Of a stretch of DNA of 45,601 nt, positions 38,187 through 45,601 are shown one piece after another. Position numbers and translations under genes: made by a program. Under the pieces are notes generated by a model. It made no database searches. It was not told where the DNA came from and worked only from the letters and a program-made list of their open reading frames with translations. Origin of the DNA: Alphaproteobacteria bacterium. GTDB taxonomy: Bacteria > Pseudomonadota > Alphaproteobacteria > Rhodospirillales > Rhodospirillaceae. The stretch lies in NCBI GenBank assembly GCA_015233585.1, contig JADFXL010000004.1, positions 1 through 45,601 on the forward strand, written 5' to 3'. Within the stretch, counting starts at the first letter, position 1. Every line of letters begins with the position of its first letter.

Positions 38187-38855
38187 TCACAAAGGACGGT
38201 GTGGCTTCAAAATAAGGCGATACAACACCCACGTCACCGCAATGGTAACAACCCCGGCATACACGACATCGCTTAGGAAGTGCCCGCCCTGAATGATTCG
38301 GGACAGGCCGACGAGGCTGCCGAAGACCAAAGCCGCAGCAAAGGCATGGGGACGCCAGCGCGGTGGGGCCAGAAAAGCGAAAGCCACCGTCCAATAACCC
38401 GGGGGGGCATGGCCCGAGGAAAAAGGGCAATTGTGATCGCACTGGCCCGCGATAACCAGGGGGCGGGTAAACAGAAGGTGGCCGCCAAATTCGATCACCG
38501 TGGATGGGCGGGCGCGTCCCCAATGCTCTTTAAGCAGGCTGTTGACGATCAATCCCGGACCGATCGCCAGCGAGGATAACAAAAAAGCGGGGATGCGACC
38601 GTCAATGGCGAAAAACTGTTTCTTCAGCATAATCCCCGCCAGCCACAGTATAGCAACAAAAGCATCAATCCCGATCAGAATCGGCGGCAGGCCGTGGCGG
38701 ATAAATTCCAGGACCGGCAACTCCTTCAACGTAAATCCGGCGCCTGCGGTGAAAAACCAGCGGCTTACCGTGAGGTCGATACCGGGGAATACGGTCACGA
38801 CCACAAGCAGGGCCAGAACCAGCAGCACAAGCCAGCGGGAAGGGTTGACGAACAT
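38187..38855 (-). CDS. PAP2-family membrane phosphatase (LpxE/undecaprenyl-PP phosphatase type)
   Basis: KEHWGRARPS, CPFSSGHA, SRIIQGGHFLSDV, multiple TM helices. Confidence 0.88.
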   Translation of the reverse strand: MFVNPSRWLVLLVLALLVVVTVFPGIDLTVSRWFFTAGAGFTLKELPVLEFIRHGLPPILIGIDAFVAILWLAGIMLKKQFFAIDGRIPAFLLSSLAIGPGLIVNSLLKEHWGRARPSTVIEFGGHLLFTRPLVIAGQCDHNCPFSSGHAPPGYWTVAFAFLAPPRWRPHAFAAALVFGSLVGLSRIIQGGHFLSDVVYAGVVTIAVTWVLYRLILKPHRPL

Positions 38856-38858
38856 CTC

Positions 38859-39971
38859 TCACCCATCTTCGTAGTGGAATACCGAGGATAGCCCAAACAG
38901 TCCTGTCACAGCGGCCGGACTCCACGCCGCCAGCCAGATCGGCAAGGTCTGAGACTGACCCAGGGCATAGGTGATCTTGGAAAAGAAATACAAGATGAAG
39001 CCGGCGATGATACCACCGACCAGACGGTGCAGGAATCCACCGGCTCGCTGGTTGGGATGCATGGAAAAGCTGGCTCCAAGCAAAGCCATGGCGCAGAGCA
39101 AAAACGGAGAGGCCAGCAGGGATTGCAAATGGAGCCGATGATTGTGAGCGGTGAACCCGGCCGCTTCAAAAAACTGGATGTATGCGGGCAATTCCCAGAA
39201 TGAGATCGTCTCCGACGAGGCGAAATTTTCCTGGATTTTTGCCACGGTCAGGGTCGTAGGAATAGCGAAATGGTCATGATGAACCGCCGGAGTTCCGGGT
39301 TGCATATCCCACACTTCGGATAATTCATAAAATCCATTGAGGAGGGTGCCGGATTCCGCCTCGAATCGTTGGAGGAACGTGTCCTGGTCCTTGAAGACCA
39401 GAATGGTGATTCGGTGCATTGCCAGCGTGAAGCCGTTTTGCCGCACATCGCGGGCATGAATGACCATCTGCTGATCGCCCTGAGACTCCCGCAGCCACAG
39501 TCCGTCATCCGATAACAGCAGGGAACTGCTGTGGTGGAGCAAAAGTTTTTCATCGAAATGCTCATAGCGGCCGTACATCGCTGCGGCAATCGGGTTGATG
39601 GCGATAACGTTGATCACGCCAAGGGTCAGAACGATTACCGCGATCGGCATCATGAACTGCCAGGCCGACACGCCGGCCGCTCGCATCACGACCAATTCAT
39701 GGCTGCGCGCCAGGATCCAGAACGTTGCCATTCCTCCCAGCATGACGCCGAATGGCAGGATGATGCCGATCATGTGCGGCAGCTTGAACAGCGCCATCTC
39801 CAAGAGGGCGGTGAAACGCACATTGTCATGCGACGCCGCGCGCCGTATCAGCTCGATCATGTCAAACAGCACGATGAGACCCATGATCGTCAGCAGTACC
39901 GTGAAGAATGACCCGATAAAGTGACGACCGATATAAGTATTGAGAACCAGGGAAAACCTCTGCGAATTCAA
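38859..39971 (-). CDS. lptG: LPS export ABC transporter permease, YjgP/YjgQ family
   Basis: YIGRHFIGSFFTVLLTIMGLIVLFDMIELIRRA, LPHMIGIILPFGVMLGGMATFWILARSHELVVMRAAGVSAWQFM, C-terminal TM cluster. Confidence 0.88.
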   Translation of the reverse strand: MNSQRFSLVLNTYIGRHFIGSFFTVLLTIMGLIVLFDMIELIRRAASHDNVRFTALLEMALFKLPHMIGIILPFGVMLGGMATFWILARSHELVVMRAAGVSAWQFMMPIAVIVLTLGVINVIAINPIAAAMYGRYEHFDEKLLLHHSSSLLLSDDGLWLRESQGDQQMVIHARDVRQNGFTLAMHRITILVFKDQDTFLQRFEAESGTLLNGFYELSEVWDMQPGTPAVHHDHFAIPTTLTVAKIQENFASSETISFWELPAYIQFFEAAGFTAHNHRLHLQSLLASPFLLCAMALLGASFSMHPNQRAGGFLHRLVGGIIAGFILYFFSKITYALGQSQTLPIWLAAWSPAAVTGLFGLSSVFHYEDG

Positions 39972-40155
39972 ACCCGATGGGGTGGCCCTGCCATGGCCCG
40001 CCGTGCAAAATCACTATGACCGCCCCAGGTCCTCGCATATAAGGCTGGCGTCAACGGGGCTGGGGAAGAACGGCAGTGATTAACCTTATGGCCTGAGGAT
40101 GATACGTGGCTGTTTCCCAGGCGTTACGCCCAAAGATGGAGGAAAGGGAACCGAG

Positions 40156-40740
40156 ATGGTACAATTGACGCGCATTTATACGCGGGGCGGAGATAAAGGC
40201 AAGACCTCCCTGGGTGACGGCAGCCGGGTGGCCAAACACGAGGTTCGTGTCGTCGCGTATGGGACGATTGACGAAACGAATGCGGTGCTGGGAGTGGCGC
40301 GCCTGTACACGCAGGGTTCGGAGCATGTCCAGGCCGATGCCATGCTCATGCGCATCCAGAATGATCTGTTTGATCTTGGCGCCGATCTTTGCACCCCGCC
40401 AAAACCTGGCGAGACTTCCCAGTCGGTGCTCCGCATCGTTCAGGAGCAGGTTGATCGGCTTGAACGTGAAATCGACGCCATGAACGCGAATTTGAGTCCC
40501 CTTGCCTCGTTCATCCTGCCGGGTGGGACGCCAGCCGCCGCCCAGCTTCATCTCGCCCGCACGGTGGCGCGGCGGGCCGAACGGGAAATGACCGAACTGG
40601 CCGAGGCCGAGCCTTCGGCGGTCAATCCACTGGCGATCCAATACGTCAACCGGCTCTCTGACCATCTTTTCGTTCTGGCTCGGGTCATGAACGACGGCGG
40701 CCGGGCGGATGTGCAATGGGTTCCGGGGAAAGAGCGTTAA
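40156..40740 (+). CDS. Cob(I)yrinic acid a,c-diamide adenosyltransferase, PduO type
   Basis: IYTRGGDKGKTSLGDGSRVAKHEVRVVAYGTIDETNAVLGVAR, FILPGGTPAAAQLHLARTVARRAERE, YVNRLSDHLFVLAR. Confidence 0.93.
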   Translation: MVQLTRIYTRGGDKGKTSLGDGSRVAKHEVRVVAYGTIDETNAVLGVARLYTQGSEHVQADAMLMRIQNDLFDLGADLCTPPKPGETSQSVLRIVQEQVDRLEREIDAMNANLSPLASFILPGGTPAAAQLHLARTVARRAEREMTELAEAEPSAVNPLAIQYVNRLSDHLFVLARVMNDGGRADVQWVPGKER

Positions 40741-40741
40741 G

Positions 40742-40870
40742 ATTAAAGATGCGAGGGGCTCGGTCCCTCGCGCTCCCCGTTAATAAAAGATAATAAATGG
40801 GGAGCACGAGAGCCATCATGCCGTAGGCATGTTACCCATGATTGGCCCTCGTTCTTTCCTCTTCCGGTTA
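40742..40870. repeat. Large palindromic intergenic repeat, copy A
   Basis: aagatgcgaggggctcggtccctcgcgctccccgttaata...ggggagcacgag...ccctcgttctttcctcttccggtta; matches 44001-44105. Confidence 0.8.
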
Positions 40871-42271
40871 CTTATCAATTCCTTCCGAGCGGGCTGCCGA
40901 TACTCTCCTGGCCTGGCGCAAGGCATCCACGGCCAGGGCGGCGGCGAGGGCCAGGGCAATGACGGCTGGAAATTGATAGCGCGGAATATTAAGCGACACG
41001 GCAGGATAGACAAGAAGCGACCACAGCCCCGGTGCCAGTGCGGCAATCATCGGCCAGTCCCGCCGCCGCGCCGATCGCCAGACCAGCCACAAAAGCGCCG
41101 GAAAGCCAAAGATGATGAATTCGTCAAACCATAGGCCACGGTAGAATAACACCGGCATGGTGGCGAGATAGGCGGAGATGTGATCGAGGATTTCGCCCAC
41201 AACAACTCTAGGCGTGGCGGCCTCTGCCTGTGCCGGCGACAAGCCCGCCTGCGTCAGTCTTCGCAGCCGCAACTCCGGGTTGGCAAACTGACCAGTAACG
41301 TAGAATCCATCGGGAACATACCATTCGTGGCGATGCCAGGCGGTCTCGGGCAAAAGCCGTTTGGCCAAACCAGTCCCCGGCCCACGCGTCCACCACAGGA
41401 AAGCCGCCAGGTGCTCCGACGGTGTCATGTGATCGAAGACCTCACGCGTGCTGAGCGCGACGCCAGCACGGCCGTCATCGGTGACACCGAACAGGGCGAG
41501 GTTGCGCGCCGTCCAGGCACCGGCCGAAATCGCCAGGACTCCCGCAAGGATCAGGGCTGGACCGAAAGCTCTGGCGCCTTCTTGTTGGCGGGTATAACGG
41601 GCCAGACCGGCCCCCAGCGCCCCCAGCGTCACCATCACCGCGAAGGGCAGAAAGATCGCCTTGGTAAGGGTAAGCAAGGAAAGTGCCCCGCCCGCCACCA
41701 GCCAGCCAGACAATCTCTGTGGCTGGCGCACGGCGCGAAACATGGACCAACTGACGGCGGCACCAAGCCCGACGGCAAGAAAGTCGGAAATCAGGTAGCG
41801 GGCGTCCTTGTACATATGCAGATTGAAGACGACATAACCGCCGGCGATAACGCTTGCCAACCGGCTGCCACCAGCCCGGCGGCACAGGTTCATACTGAGG
41901 AGCGCGGCCCCTCCCATCAGCAGGAAGTTCAGGAATTGCAGCCCCCGGAACCCGGCTTTGCAGGATTCGGCTGGCGGCGCACAAACAACCACGGCCTCGC
42001 GAATGGAGGGGACTACGGCGGCGGCACCGGCGAGCAGAGCGGAGTACAATGGCTCCCTCCCAGGAAGGAGGTCGACCGAGGGTCCGTCCGGCGTGCGGGC
42101 ATAAGTACCGGCCACGACCAGAGACCTGGCGTAGGCGATATAGCCAATGGAGTCGGCATCAGGTAGCGGCAGCGGCTGGCGTACAGCCAGAAACGCTAAC
42201 GTTACCGACGCGATGAGGACAAAAACCGCGCGGATGTCTTCCCGATAAAATCTAGAAGCCTTCGCGCTCAA
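40868..42271 (-). CDS. Polytopic membrane protein, possible GT-C/PMT-like glycosyltransferase
   Basis: Early acidic loop [18 protein letters not shown] and many TM helices; family assignment is tentative. Confidence 0.55.
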   Translation of the reverse strand: MSAKASRFYREDIRAVFVLIASVTLAFLAVRQPLPLPDADSIGYIAYARSLVVAGTYARTPDGPSVDLLPGREPLYSALLAGAAAVVPSIREAVVVCAPPAESCKAGFRGLQFLNFLLMGGAALLSMNLCRRAGGSRLASVIAGGYVVFNLHMYKDARYLISDFLAVGLGAAVSWSMFRAVRQPQRLSGWLVAGGALSLLTLTKAIFLPFAVMVTLGALGAGLARYTRQQEGARAFGPALILAGVLAISAGAWTARNLALFGVTDDGRAGVALSTREVFDHMTPSEHLAAFLWWTRGPGTGLAKRLLPETAWHRHEWYVPDGFYVTGQFANPELRLRRLTQAGLSPAQAEAATPRVVVGEILDHISAYLATMPVLFYRGLWFDEFIIFGFPALLWLVWRSARRRDWPMIAALAPGLWSLLVYPAVSLNIPRYQFPAVIALALAAALAVDALRQARRVSAARSEGIDK

Positions 42272-42473
42272 GACGCTTGCGTTCCAGCTTCCGGGCCCGG
42301 CGGACCGCTTCGGCCTTTTCGCGGGCTACCCTTTCGGAGGGCTTTTCATAGCTCCGACGCAGCTTCATTTCACGGAAGATGCCTTCGCGCTGCATCTTCT
42401 TCTTGAGGGCTTTCAACGCCTGATCGACGTTGTTGTCGCGGACCAGTACCTGAACCAGGGTTCGCTCTCCCAT
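42252..42473 (-). CDS. rpsU: 30S ribosomal protein S21
   Basis: [61 protein letters not shown]. Confidence 0.95.
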   Translation of the reverse strand: MGERTLVQVLVRDNNVDQALKALKKKMQREGIFREMKLRRSYEKPSERVAREKAEAVRRARKLERKRLEREGF

Positions 42474-42639
42474 ACAAAAGAGGTTACCAAAAATAACGGG
42501 CGGTTCTCGTCACCGCCCGGAAGCCACAAGGTATAACCCAGTCGTGACCGGTTGTGAAGGCATTACCGATGTCATAATCCCGAAATCGTTCGCGGCCCAA
42601 CGCTTTACGTGCCTATGATTCTCCCCCATATTGCGCGTC

Positions 42640-43194
42640 ATGGCGGTTTTGCAAATTGCGCGCATGGGGCATCCGGTATTAGTGAGGGGGGCGGAACCCG
42701 TCGTGGATCCGTGCGCGCCAGCGGTTCGCCGCCTAGTGGCCGACATGGTCGACACGCTGGGGCAGGAACAGGGCGTAGGGCTGGCGGCACCTCAGGTTTT
42801 CGTGCCATTGCGGGTGGTGATCTTCTTTGTTCCGGCCGGACGCGGCGGGGAAGCCGTGCCGCTGACGACTCTGGTCAACCCTGTCATCGAGCCATTGAGT
42901 GACGATCGGGAGGACGCGTTCGAGGGTTGTCTGTCGCTTCCGGGGCTGATGGGACTGGTGGGGCGCTACCTGCATATCCGCTATCGCGGCTTTGGCCTTG
43001 ACGGGAAGCTGATCGAGCGGGAGGCCCATGATTTTCATGCTCGCGTGGTTCAGCATGAATGTGACCATCTGGATGGTATTCTGTACCCCATGCGCATGGC
43101 AGACTTGACGACGCTTGGGTTTACGGATGAAATCCGTGCTCGTTTTGCCGCCCGGCGGCACGACGATGAAGATAAAGAAGCCCCAGCCGCATAG
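42640..43194 (+). CDS. def: Peptide deformylase
   Basis: MAVLQIARMGHPVL, GVGLAAPQV, EGCLSLPG, QHECDHLDGILYPMRM (all three deformylase motifs). Confidence 0.95.
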   Translation: MAVLQIARMGHPVLVRGAEPVVDPCAPAVRRLVADMVDTLGQEQGVGLAAPQVFVPLRVVIFFVPAGRGGEAVPLTTLVNPVIEPLSDDREDAFEGCLSLPGLMGLVGRYLHIRYRGFGLDGKLIEREAHDFHARVVQHECDHLDGILYPMRMADLTTLGFTDEIRARFAARRHDDEDKEAPAA

Positions 43195-43206
43195 GAATCC
43201 GTTGCC

Positions 43207-43881
43207 ATGGAAATGGAAGACGTTCGCGATAAAATCGTACTCGCTGCGCTTTCTCATGTTGTTTTTGATGGGTGGACGATACGTAGCCTGCGCAGTGGGG
43301 CCGTCGACGCCGGCTTTGAGGCTGGCATTGTCGCGCAAGTGTTCCCTTTGGGCGTGGTCGAGGCGGTGGAGCATTTCTTCGCCCTTGGCGACCGTCGCAT
43401 GGTGGCGGATCTGGCGTCGACGCCGTTTGGCGATAGGCGGCCACGCGAACGACTCGCCATAGCGCTACGCTGCCGACTGGAACCATGGACGCGGGAGCGG
43501 GATGCCGTGCGTCGGGCTGTGTCCTTGCTGGCGCTGCCGCCTCATGCCGCCGCCGCCGCCCGCTGTACCCACCGGACGGTGGATGCCGTCTGGTACGCCG
43601 TTGGCGATACCGCTACTGATTTCACCTATTACACCAAGCGGGGAATGCTGGCGGCGGTTTATATCACGGCGCTGATGTACTGGCTGGGGGATGGGTCGGA
43701 CGACTCGGCGGATACCTGGAACTTCATTGACCGGCGCACGGCCGGGATGACAGGGGTGTCTCAATTGCGCGAACGTATCGGCCGGGGGTTGATGTATATT
43801 CCCAATCCGCTCCGCATTTTCCGTCCAAAGAAACGGGGCGGCCGCCGCGAGGTTGGGCCTATGCCGGACTTTGAACTCTGA
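43207..43881 (+). CDS. COQ9 family protein (ubiquinone biosynthesis)
   Basis: IVLAALSHVVFDGWTIRSLRSGAVDAGF; C-term YYTKRGMLAAVYITALMYWLGDGSDDSADTWNFIDRRTAGM. Confidence 0.9.
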   Translation: MEMEDVRDKIVLAALSHVVFDGWTIRSLRSGAVDAGFEAGIVAQVFPLGVVEAVEHFFALGDRRMVADLASTPFGDRRPRERLAIALRCRLEPWTRERDAVRRAVSLLALPPHAAAAARCTHRTVDAVWYAVGDTATDFTYYTKRGMLAAVYITALMYWLGDGSDDSADTWNFIDRRTAGMTGVSQLRERIGRGLMYIPNPLRIFRPKKRGGRREVGPMPDFEL

Positions 43882-44000
43882 AATTGGGCGTGGCTGCTCC
43901 AGCGCCATGTGGGCGGCAGACCGAGGCACTTGTATTTCTTAATTAAATGTAACTGCCCAGGCGCCCCATAAATCAGAAAATATCCATGATGGAGAATCAA

Positions 44001-44105
44001 CCGGAAGATAAAGATGCGAGGGGCCTTGGCCCCTCACGCTCCCCGTTAATAAGATAAATGGGGAGCGCGAGGGCCTCAGGCCCTCGTTCTTACCACTTTC
44101 GGTCA
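44001..44105. repeat. Large palindromic intergenic repeat, copy B
   Basis: ccggaagataaagatgcgaggggccttggcccctcacgctccccgttaataagataaatggggagcgcgagggcctcaggccctcgttcttaccactttcggtca. Confidence 0.8.
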
Positions 44106-44232
44106 ATTATCATGAATAAGTGTTCGCCTGACATCAGGGGTGCCTGGGCAGTTACCTATTCTGCAACGTCGCGATTCGTCATCGGAATCTATTTCCTGAC
44201 ATCTGAATTTGCCCATGGAGTATGTACACCCA

Positions 44233-45360
44233 ATGAAACGCATCACGATATTAGGTACGGGTTTTGCCGCCCTGACGGCGGTGCGGGAATTGCGGCGTCG
44301 TGACCGTACGGTCGTCATCACCCTGATCGGGCCGCGCGCGGAATTTCATTATTTGCCGAGTCTGATCTGGATTCCGTCCGGATTGCGAACCCCCGCTGAT
44401 CTTGTGGTGCCTCTGGACCGGTTTTTTGTGCGTCAGCAGGTCACGTTCCATGCTGGCCAGGTCACCGATGTCCGGGAGGGTGGGCGTACCGTGGTCACCA
44501 CGACCGGCGAGGTGGCCAATGATGGGCTGATTATTGCTACTGGCGGCCGCTACCTCAGAAAACTGCCCGGGATCGAGAACGCCATCCTGCCCTGCGAGGG
44601 CATAGCGGCGGCGGAAGCCGTGCGCCAGCGTCTGGCGGCCATGAACGGCGGCACCATTGCCTTTGGTTTCGCCGCCAATCCCAACGAACCGGGGGCGGTT
44701 CGAGGGGGGCCGATGTTTGAGTTTCTGTTCGGCATCGATTCCCAATTGCGCCGCGAGAACCGGCGCGACCGCTTCAAGCTGGTGTTCTTCAATCCGTCCA
44801 AGGAGCCGGGTCAACGGCTTGGGACAAAGGCAGTCAAGGGCCTGCTTGCGGACATGGCGCGGCGTGGCATCGAGACCCACCTCGGCCACAAGCTGAAAGC
44901 CTTCACCCCCACGTCGGTGGTGACCGAGGGCGGTGAAATTCCGGCGGACCTGATTCTCTTCATGCCGGGCATGACAGGGCCGGCATGGTTGGAGGGTACC
45001 GGACTGCCGCGTTCGGCTGGCGGCATGATCCAGGCTGAGACCACCTGCCGGGTGCCGGGCTGGGAAAAGGTCTATGTGGCGGGCGACTCGGGATCGTTCC
45101 CCGGCCCGGAATGGTTGCCGAAGCAGGCCCATATGGCCGATCTTCAGGCGGTGGTTGCCGCAGAAAATCTCCTTGGTGAGATGGACGGAACCTCCCCCGT
45201 CCGCAACTTTCGTCCCGAACTGATGTGCATCGTGGATAGCCTCGATAAAGGGGCGCTGGTGCTCCGAACGCCTAAACTCATGCTGATGTTGCCATCGTCG
45301 CGGCTGTGGCATTGGGTCAAAGTGGTGTTCGAGCGGCGCTATCTGGCCCGTTATCGCTAA
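44233..45360 (+). CDS. FAD-dependent pyridine nucleotide-disulfide oxidoreductase, SQR/NDH-2-like
   Basis: ITILGTGFAALTAVRELRRRD (FAD-binding), EFHYLPSLIWIPSG, LIIATGGRYLRKLPG, VPGWEKVYVAGDSGSFPGPEWLPKQAHMADLQA. Confidence 0.85.
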   Translation: MKRITILGTGFAALTAVRELRRRDRTVVITLIGPRAEFHYLPSLIWIPSGLRTPADLVVPLDRFFVRQQVTFHAGQVTDVREGGRTVVTTTGEVANDGLIIATGGRYLRKLPGIENAILPCEGIAAAEAVRQRLAAMNGGTIAFGFAANPNEPGAVRGGPMFEFLFGIDSQLRRENRRDRFKLVFFNPSKEPGQRLGTKAVKGLLADMARRGIETHLGHKLKAFTPTSVVTEGGEIPADLILFMPGMTGPAWLEGTGLPRSAGGMIQAETTCRVPGWEKVYVAGDSGSFPGPEWLPKQAHMADLQAVVAAENLLGEMDGTSPVRNFRPELMCIVDSLDKGALVLRTPKLMLMLPSSRLWHWVKVVFERRYLARYR

Positions 45361-45365
45361 CGTCC

Positions 45366-45601
45366 ATGCGGATCGTCGGTGGTCGTTTCCGGGGGGGGCG
45401 GTTGATGGCGCCGGTGGGGTCGATCACGCGGCCGACCTCCGACCGGGCGCGTGAGGCCATTTTTAACATCCTGATCCACCGTTCCGAAGAACCCGATCTG
45501 GTGGGGGCACGAGTGGTGGACGCCTTTGCCGGCTCAGGAGCCATGGGGCTGGAGGCCCTGTCGCGTGGTGCGGCCCATGCCACTTTCATGGATACGGCGA
45601 C
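45366..45601 (+). CDS. rsmD: 16S rRNA (guanine966-N2)-methyltransferase, 3'-truncated by the window edge
   Basis: Read directly: MRIVGGRFRGGRLMAPVGSITRPTSDRAREAIFNIL...VVDAFAGSGAMGLEALSRGAAHATFMDTA. Confidence 0.9.
   Translation, partial: MRIVGGRFRGGRLMAPVGSITRPTSDRAREAIFNILIHRSEEPDLVGARVVDAFAGSGAMGLEALSRGAAHATFMDTA

Noticed and set aside
1-45601. tRNA/rRNA genes, transposases, integrases or prophage genes
   Set aside because: None recognised by eye. Repeats are short palindromic elements without an associated transposase in this window; tRNAscan/ISfinder searches would be needed to exclude cryptic copies.

Overview
45.6-kb window of an alphaproteobacterial chromosome. Gene content (cbb3 oxidase ccoNOQPGH, B12-dependent RNR, rpsU/def/COQ9, Group IV ornithine decarboxylase) suggests Rhodospirillales, but this is inference only. 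Housekeeping and metabolic genes flank a dense ~18.6-kb signalling island (about 6.7-25.3 kb). Left flank: a 5'-truncated caspase-like (C14) protein, pyruvate kinase, a B12-binding radical SAM enzyme and ornithine decarboxylase. The island has two divergent blocks. The minus-strand block holds a CBS-PAS-PAS histidine kinase and, as a separate overlapping cluster, two very large hybrid kinases each ending in an HPt domain, followed by three paralogous proteins. Those paralogues share an N-terminal ~110-aa domain I do not recognise, fused to one canonical and two degenerate receiver (REC) domains. The plus-strand block encodes REC-PAS-PAS-GGDEF, CHASE-kinase, stand-alone REC and dCache-PAS-PAS-kinase. 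Right flank: nrdJ with an upstream NrdR-like box, a low-complexity repeat protein, rlmI, ccoNOQP-GH (ccoQ is missing from the supplied ORF track), a PAP2 phosphatase, LptG, a PduO-type adenosyltransferase, a membrane protein, rpsU, def, COQ9, an SQR-like flavoprotein and the start of rsmD. Best candidates for something undescribed: (1) the overlapping hybrid-kinase/pseudo-receiver cluster with the shared N-terminal domain; (2) a cluster of GGTAT/ATACC half-sites at fixed 13-bp spacing between the divergent signalling blocks; (3) several families of structured intergenic repeats and an in-frame tandem repeat inside nrdJ.
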